NCBI RefSeq assembly: GCF_003789055.1
Contig: NZ_ML119084.1
Location: forward strand, 248,001-312,000
DNA length: 64,000 nt
From: Histidinibacterium lentulum
Lineage (GTDB): Bacteria; Pseudomonadota; Alphaproteobacteria; Rhodobacterales; Rhodobacteraceae
Direction: 5' to 3'
The notes under the pieces are model-generated. The model had not been told where the DNA came from. It did not search any database and saw only the letters and a program-made list of their open reading frames with translations. The position numbers and the translations under genes are program-made. How positions within the stretch are numbered: position 1 is the first letter of the stretch; the number at the start of each line of letters is the position of its first letter. This document shows positions 58,961-64,000 of the stretch, in pieces.

Positions 58961-60481
58961 ATGACCATCCATCGGGAAAGCGTCGCACCGGACGGGCGGC
59001 AGGGACGGCTGATCGCGCCTTGCACGATGCTCTGCCTTGCAACATGGCTTGCGACGCAGCTGCCCGGCTTCCTGATCGCCGCCTTCCTGCTGCCCGCGAT
59101 CCTGGCCGTGACCATCGACCGCAGACCGCATCGCCAGAGGGCGGATCGGGATCCGCTGACCGGTCTCGACCGGCGGGCGTCGCTGATCGCGGCGCTCGCG
59201 GCCGGCACGGAGGAGGCCGCCCGGCGGCGGGAGGAGACCGCCTGCCTCGTGTTCGAGATCGACAATTTCAGATCGTTCGAGGCACGGCTCGACAGGGAGG
59301 CGCTCGACACGCTGTTGCGGCTGACCGCGCGGCGGCTCGTGGCCGCCCTGCGCGACAGCGACACCTGCGTGCGTCTGGACGGGCCGGTCTTCGCCGTGGC
59401 CCTCGGCGTGATGCCGCGCCTCGGCCAGCCCGATGCGGAGCGGCTGGCGCAACGGCTGCAGGATCTGCTGTCCCTCCCCCTGCGGATCGGCGAGGAGGAT
59501 CTGCGCCCCTCGCTCTCGGCCGGCTTCGCGCGGGCCGCGGGCGTTTCGCCCCTGACGCCGGAGGGCCTGCTTCAGGCCGCGACCCTCGCGCTGATCGAGG
59601 GGCAGCGCCGGGGACCGGGGACGATCCGGGCCTATGACCACGCGATGCAGGCGCGCAACCGCGCCCGCCAGCGCCATGGACGCGATGTCGGACGCGCGCT
59701 CGAGAACGGGGAGATCCGGCCCTTCTTCCAGCCGCAGCTCTGCCTCGCGATCGGCCGTGTGACCGGGGCGGAGGCTCTGGCGCGATGGCATCGCCCGGAT
59801 GGCGTCACGGTCCCGCCGGTGGATTTCCTCTCCGCGCTGGAGGGTGCGGGACGGATGCGCGAACTCGGCGCGCAGATCCTCGACGGCGCGCTCGCCGCCC
59901 TGTCGGACTGGGATGCGCGGGACCTGGGCATCGACCGCGTCGGGGTGAACTTCTCCGCCGAGGAGCTGCGGCAGGCCGACCTCGTGGATCGGGTGGGCTT
60001 TGCCCTCGGGCGGTACGGGCTCGACCCGGGGCGGCTTTCGGTGGAGGTGCTCGAAACCGTCGTCGCGGGACGGCCCGACGATACGGTGGCCGCCAATCTC
60101 CACGGACTGGCGCGGCTCGGCTGCCGCATCGACCTCGACGATTTCGGGACGGGCCACGCCTCGATCACCTCGATCCGGCGCTTCCCCGTCAACCGGCTGA
60201 AGATCGACCGGTCCTTCGTGCGCGGGATCGACCGCGACATGACCCAGCGCCGCATCGTGGGGGCGATCCTGACCATGGCGGACCGGTTGGAGCTCGAGGC
60301 CCTCGCCGAAGGGGTGGAGACGCCGGGAGAACTCGAAACGATCCGCGAGATGGGCTGCGGCCACCTGCAGGGCTTCGTGCTGGCCCGGCCGATGGCGGCG
60401 GCGGATTTCGCCGCCTGGCTCGCGGCGCCGCGGGGAGAGAGCCCCGGCGTCCCGATGGCGCAGCACCTGCGCATCGGGTGA
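58961..60481 (+). CDS. GGDEF/EAL domain protein, likely c-di-GMP phosphodiesterase
   Basis: This 506-residue protein has an N-terminal hydrophobic pair (about 20-50), a degenerate GGDEF domain (DPLTGLDRRASLI, then RLDGPVFAVAL where GGDEF should be) and an intact EAL domain (GAEALARW, VNFSAEELRQ, EVLETVV, DLDDFGTGH, RLKIDRSFV, AEGVETPGELE). The cyclase part should be inactive or regulatory, and the EAL part should break down c-di-GMP. I use the ATG at 58961; an ATG at 58913 adds only 16 residues. Confidence 0.91.
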   Translation: MTIHRESVAPDGRQGRLIAPCTMLCLATWLATQLPGFLIAAFLLPAILAVTIDRRPHRQRADRDPLTGLDRRASLIAALAAGTEEAARRREETACLVFEIDNFRSFEARLDREALDTLLRLTARRLVAALRDSDTCVRLDGPVFAVALGVMPRLGQPDAERLAQRLQDLLSLPLRIGEEDLRPSLSAGFARAAGVSPLTPEGLLQAATLALIEGQRRGPGTIRAYDHAMQARNRARQRHGRDVGRALENGEIRPFFQPQLCLAIGRVTGAEALARWHRPDGVTVPPVDFLSALEGAGRMRELGAQILDGALAALSDWDARDLGIDRVGVNFSAEELRQADLVDRVGFALGRYGLDPGRLSVEVLETVVAGRPDDTVAANLHGLARLGCRIDLDDFGTGHASITSIRRFPVNRLKIDRSFVRGIDRDMTQRRIVGAILTMADRLELEALAEGVETPGELETIREMGCGHLQGFVLARPMAAADFAAWLAAPRGESPGVPMAQHLRIG

Positions 60482-60717
60482 CCGAAGGCGCCCGCGCCTC
60501 CGCGGCCTAGGCCGACACCGACGCGACGCCCTGGGCACGGCACGGGACCGGCCCCCTCCCCCGCCCCGTCGTCCCGGTCCTTTCCCGACCCGGGTGGCCC
60601 AGGCGACCCTTTTCTGCCATCCTCGTGACCCGGTGCCCCCTTGACCTTTGACCTCGTGGCTTGTTGAACCGCGGTCACCTCCCCCACATGCTGCTCTGAG
60701 GATCAAAGGCGCAGGAC
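60482..60717. other. Intergenic region before yidC
   Basis: These 236 bases hold no convincing gene. Two overlapping TTGACC sequences at 60641-60653 could be -35 elements for yidC, but I see no matching -10. Confidence 0.4.
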
Positions 60718-62541
60718 ATGGACGAACAGAACCGAAACCTGCTGCTGGCCACGGCTCTCAGCTTTGCGGTGATCCTGATCTGGTTCCTGCTGTTCCCGCC
60801 GCCGGAACAGGCGCCGGGCGCGACCGGACCGGACGGACGGCCCGTGGCCGAGATCTCGGACGACGGGGCGCCGCTGACGCCCCCCGGACAGACCACTGTC
60901 GATCCCGCAGCGGGCGGCGCCGCCGGCACCGGCGCGCCGAGCGGCGAGGCCACTCCCGAGGCCGCGCGGCTCGCCATCGAGACGCCGAGCCTCACGGGCA
61001 CGATCAACACGGTCGGGGGCCGGATCGACGACCTCCTGCTCGACAACTACCGCGAGACGCTGGAGCCCGACAGCCCGCTGGTCCGCCTGTTCGAACCCAC
61101 GGGCTCCGCGAACCCCTATTACGCGCTCCATGGCTGGATCGCGCTCGAGGGCGCCGCCGCCGACCAGGTGCCCGGCGACAGCACGCTCTGGCAGATCGAG
61201 GAGGGCGAGACGCTCACCCCCGAAACACCGGTGACGCTGGTCTGGGACAACGGCGCGGGACTGGTGTTCCGCAAGACGATCGCGGTGGACGAGGATTTCA
61301 TGTTCTCGGTCACCCAGTCGGTGGAGAACACCACCGACGGCGCCGTGACGCTGCGCCCCTACGGCCAGATTCGCCGCCACGGCCAGCCCGACACGGTCAA
61401 CTTCTTCATCCTGCACGAAGGCGTCGTGCGGATGTCGGACGGCGAGCTCGAGGAGATCGACTACGACGATCTGCCCGGGCTGAGCACCGAGGAAAGCCAG
61501 ATCGAGGTGGCCGAGAACGGCTGGGTCGGCTTCACCGACAAGTACTGGATGTCCACGCTGATCCCCTCGCCCGGCTCCGATTTCCGGTCCGTGGCGCGCG
61601 AGGTGAACGGCATCTACCTGACCGAGAGCGTCTACAATCCCGTCACCATCGCCCCCGGCGGCAGCCTCTCCGCGGAGAGCCAGCTCTTCGCCGGCGCGAA
61701 GGAATGGGAGACGATCCGCGAATACCAGAACGAAGCCGGGATCGACCGCTTCATCGACTCGATCGACTGGGGCTGGTTCTTCTTCCTGACGAAGCCGATC
61801 TTCGCGATGCTGCACTGGCTGAACGCCATGATCGGCAACATGGGCTGGGCGATCATCGTGCTGACGCTGGTGATCAAGGCGGTCCTGTTCCCGCTCGCCT
61901 ACAAGTCCTACGCCTCCATGGCCAAGATGAAGGAGCTTCAGCCCGAGATGGAGAAGCTCAAGGAGCGCGCGGGCGACGACAAGCAGAAGCTCCAGCAGGG
62001 CATGATGGAGCTCTACAAGAAGAACAAGGTGAACCCCGCCTCCGGCTGTCTGCCGATCCTCCTGCAGATCCCGATCTTCTTCTCGCTCTACAAGGTGATC
62101 TTCGTCACGCTGGAACTGCGGCACGCGCCCTTCGTGCTGTGGCTGCGCGACCTCTCCGCGCCGGACCCGTCCTCTCTCTTCAATCTCTTCGGCCTGCTGC
62201 CCTGGGCCGCGCCCGAGCCGGGCTCGATCCTCGCGCTGATCTTCCTCGGCATCCTGCCGATCCTGCTCGGCATCTCCATGTGGCTGCAGATGAAGCTGAA
62301 CCCGGCGCCGCCGGACCCGACCCAGCGGATGATCTTCGCCTGGATGCCGTGGATCTTCATGTTCATGCTGGGCTCGTTCGCCAGCGGCCTGCTGATCTAC
62401 TGGATCGCGAACAACATCATCACGTTCACCCAGCAGTACCTGATCATGCGCGCCCAGGGCTACACGCCCGACCTTCTGGGCAACATCCGCGGGACCAGCT
62501 CCTCCACGCCGGCCAACAAGTCCGGACCCCCGAAGAAGTGA
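60718..62541 (+). CDS. yidC: Membrane protein insertase YidC
   Basis: YidC inserts proteins into the inner membrane alone or with Sec. The 607-residue protein has the Gram-negative layout: an N-terminal helix (RNLLLATALSFAVILIWFLL), a Pro/Ala-rich linker, the large periplasmic P1 beta domain (about 80-340) and five conserved C-terminal helices beginning WGWFFFLTKPIFAMLHWL. The motifs LVIKAVLFPLAYKSYASMAK and NPASGCLPILLQIPIFFSLY are clear. The gene is coupled to engB and precedes argB. Confidence 0.97.
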   Translation: MDEQNRNLLLATALSFAVILIWFLLFPPPEQAPGATGPDGRPVAEISDDGAPLTPPGQTTVDPAAGGAAGTGAPSGEATPEAARLAIETPSLTGTINTVGGRIDDLLLDNYRETLEPDSPLVRLFEPTGSANPYYALHGWIALEGAAADQVPGDSTLWQIEEGETLTPETPVTLVWDNGAGLVFRKTIAVDEDFMFSVTQSVENTTDGAVTLRPYGQIRRHGQPDTVNFFILHEGVVRMSDGELEEIDYDDLPGLSTEESQIEVAENGWVGFTDKYWMSTLIPSPGSDFRSVAREVNGIYLTESVYNPVTIAPGGSLSAESQLFAGAKEWETIREYQNEAGIDRFIDSIDWGWFFFLTKPIFAMLHWLNAMIGNMGWAIIVLTLVIKAVLFPLAYKSYASMAKMKELQPEMEKLKERAGDDKQKLQQGMMELYKKNKVNPASGCLPILLQIPIFFSLYKVIFVTLELRHAPFVLWLRDLSAPDPSSLFNLFGLLPWAAPEPGSILALIFLGILPILLGISMWLQMKLNPAPPDPTQRMIFAWMPWIFMFMLGSFASGLLIYWIANNIITFTQQYLIMRAQGYTPDLLGNIRGTSSSTPANKSGPPKK

Positions 62542-63191
62542 GCGCCCTGCCCTTCCCGCTCGCGGAGGCGCCCGACGCCCTCGCGCTGGAACGCGGGCGC
62601 AAGCTCTTCGCCGGGCCGGTCGATTTCCTCAAGGGCGTGGTGGCCATGGACGGCCTGCCGCCCGCCGACCGCCCGGAGGTCTGCTTTGCCGGCCGGTCCA
62701 ACGTCGGGAAATCGACGCTGATCAACGCGCTGACGGGCCGCAAGGCGCTGGCGCGGGCCTCGAACACGCCGGGTCGCACGCAGGAAGTCAACTACTTCAC
62801 CCTCGGCGAGGCCGCCTATCTCGTGGACCTGCCCGGCTACGGCTATGCCGAGGCGCCGGTCGCCGTCGTGCAGAAATGGCAGGCGCTCCTGAAGCAGTAC
62901 CTGCAGGGCCGCGCCACGCTGCGCCGGGCCTTCGTGCTGATCGACACCCGCCACGGCATCAAGGCGGTGGACGAGGAGATCCTGTCGCTCCTCGACGGCG
63001 CGGCGGTGACCTTCCAGGCGGTGATGACCAAGGCTGACAAGGTCAAGGCCGCCGACCGCGACAAGGTCCTGTCCCAGGTGCGCACCGCCCTCGCAAAGCA
63101 CCCGGCGGCCTATCCCGAGATCGTGTTGACCTCCGCCGAAAAGGGGGATGGGATCGCGACGCTCCGCGCCATCGTGGCCGGGATCGCCTGA
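62538..63191 (+). CDS. engB: Ribosome biogenesis GTP-binding protein EngB (YihA/YsxC)
   Basis: EngB is a small GTPase needed for 50S assembly. The 217-residue protein has all G motifs: G1 GRSNVGKST, G2/switch I ASNTPGRTQEVNYF, G3 DLPGYGYA, G4 TKADKV and G5 TSAEKGDG. The GTG start overlaps the yidC stop by four bases, giving the set yidC-engB-argB. Length is typical. Confidence 0.97.
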   Translation: MSALPFPLAEAPDALALERGRKLFAGPVDFLKGVVAMDGLPPADRPEVCFAGRSNVGKSTLINALTGRKALARASNTPGRTQEVNYFTLGEAAYLVDLPGYGYAEAPVAVVQKWQALLKQYLQGRATLRRAFVLIDTRHGIKAVDEEILSLLDGAAVTFQAVMTKADKVKAADRDKVLSQVRTALAKHPAAYPEIVLTSAEKGDGIATLRAIVAGIA

Positions 63192-63200
63192 GGAGCCGGA

Positions 63201-64000
63201 ATGAGGACCCAGACCATGGACCGCGACTGGATCGCGACGGCGCGCACCCTGTCCGAGGCGCTGCCCTATCTGCAACGCTACGCGGGCTCCGTCGTGGTGG
63301 TGAAGTTCGGCGGCAACGCCATGGGCGACGACGCGGCGATGGCCAGCTTCGCCCGCGACATCGTGCTGATGCGGCAGGTGGGCGTGAACCCGGTCGTGGT
63401 CCACGGCGGCGGCCCGATGATCAACGAGATGCTCGCCAAGCTCGGCATCGAAAGCCGCTTCGTGCGCGGCAAGCGGGTCACCGACCGGGCCACGGTCGAG
63501 GTGGTGGAGATGATCCTGTCGGGCCTCGTCAACAAGCGGATCGTGCAGGCGATCAACGACGAGGGCGGCCGCGCCGTGGGCCTGTCGGGCAAGGACGACG
63601 ACCTGCTGGTCGCCGAGGCCGACGATCCGGAACTGGGCTATGTGGGCCGTCCGGTCGCGACCCGGGTGCAGGTGCTGCGCGATCTCTTCGGCGCGGGGAT
63701 CATCCCGGTCGTGGCGCCGGTGGCGACGGGGCGGGAGAAGAACGAGACCTTCAACGTCAACGGCGACACTGCGGCGGGCGCCATCGCGGGCGGGCTGAAG
63801 GCGGACCGGCTGCTGCTGCTGACCGATGTGGCGGGGGTCAAGGACGCGGCGGGCGACGTCATCACCGAACTCGACGCCGCCCGGATCCGCGCGATGATCG
63901 AGGACGGCACCATCGCGGGCGGGATGATCCCGAAGGCGGAGACGGCGCTTGCCGCCCTGAACGAGGGGGTACGGGCGGTTGTGATCCTCGACGGGCGGCT
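63201..64000 (+). CDS. argB: Acetylglutamate kinase ArgB (partial)
   Basis: ArgB phosphorylates N-acetylglutamate in arginine synthesis. The visible 266 residues include the glycine-rich [20 protein letters not shown], the substrate segment [24 protein letters not shown] and LLLTDVAGV. The ATG ([10 protein letters not shown]) follows engB by nine bases with GAGGAGCCGG upstream. It runs off the window, lacking about 20-30 residues. Confidence 0.96.
   Translation, partial: MRTQTMDRDWIATARTLSEALPYLQRYAGSVVVVKFGGNAMGDDAAMASFARDIVLMRQVGVNPVVVHGGGPMINEMLAKLGIESRFVRGKRVTDRATVEVVEMILSGLVNKRIVQAINDEGGRAVGLSGKDDDLLVAEADDPELGYVGRPVATRVQVLRDLFGAGIIPVVAPVATGREKNETFNVNGDTAAGAIAGGLKADRLLLLTDVAGVKDAAGDVITELDAARIRAMIEDGTIAGGMIPKAETALAALNEGVRAVVILDGR

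Noticed and set aside
1-64000. CRISPR arrays, insertion sequences and prophage genes
   Set aside because: No regularly spaced repeats, transposase, integrase or phage structural gene was found on either strand.

Overview
The window is GC-rich, densely coded bacterial chromosome from an alphaproteobacterium, most likely a Rhodobacteraceae relative. The basis is the GTG-rich gene starts, ATGA/GTGA/TGATG start-stop overlaps, the plsY/pyrC-like/pyrB neighbourhood, a DUF6455 protein, and the rpmH-rnpA-yidD and yidC-engB-argB housekeeping sets. No insertion sequence, integrase, phage gene or CRISPR array was seen. The first gene (plsY) and last gene (argB) run off the ends.

Region 1 (1-16.7 kb) is mostly housekeeping. 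It holds plsY, a dihydroorotase-like gene that has lost its metal-binding HxH and catalytic Asp, pyrB with a readable promoter and two small membrane-protein genes, an aldo/keto reductase, a uracil-DNA glycosylase lacking iron-sulfur cysteines, moaB, an RND efflux pair, an OmpA-type protein, and divergent ubiA and rsmE.

Region 2 (17.2-39.9 kb) is a carbohydrate island of two converging operons. At its left edge a GH13 alpha-glucosidase-lacI pair diverges from a rightward operon: CUT2-type sugar transporter (its ATPase gene carries a one-base frameshift), two SDR dehydrogenases, a cytochrome P450 and a GH31 alpha-glycosidase. The divergent intergenic region has two AAACGTTT operators placed on readable promoters. 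The leftward operon carries a second CUT2-type transporter, four Gfo/Idh/MocA oxidoreductases, a TIM-barrel sugar isomerase/epimerase, two SDRs and an RpiR-type regulator. The gene set suggests import of an alpha-linked and possibly O-methylated sugar, hydrolysis, P450 oxidation and further dehydrogenation; the substrate is inference.

Region 3 (40-45.5 kb) has a DUF411 protein, tRNA-Arg(ACG), an orphan histidine kinase, a flavoprotein disulfide reductase with a TVP38/TMEM64 protein, and rpmH-rnpA-yidD.

Region 4 (45.7-56.3 kb) is one ten-gene leftward operon: a very unusual regulator (DeoR HTH, then a periplasmic-binding-protein fold that looks circularly permuted, then a DeoR sensor domain), a CUT1 sugar-type ABC transporter, enoyl-CoA hydratase, SDR, SMP-30-like lactonase, a solute-binding-protein-like gene without a signal peptide, and a CaiB/BaiF CoA-transferase. 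It combines a sugar-type importer with CoA-thioester chemistry and sits between yidD and yidC, which are often neighbours. This operon and the P450 island are the best candidates for an undescribed system.

Region 5 (56.4-64 kb) has small uncharacterised genes, ttcA, a GGDEF/EAL protein with a degenerate GGDEF, yidC, engB and the start of argB. Much of the window is translationally coupled.
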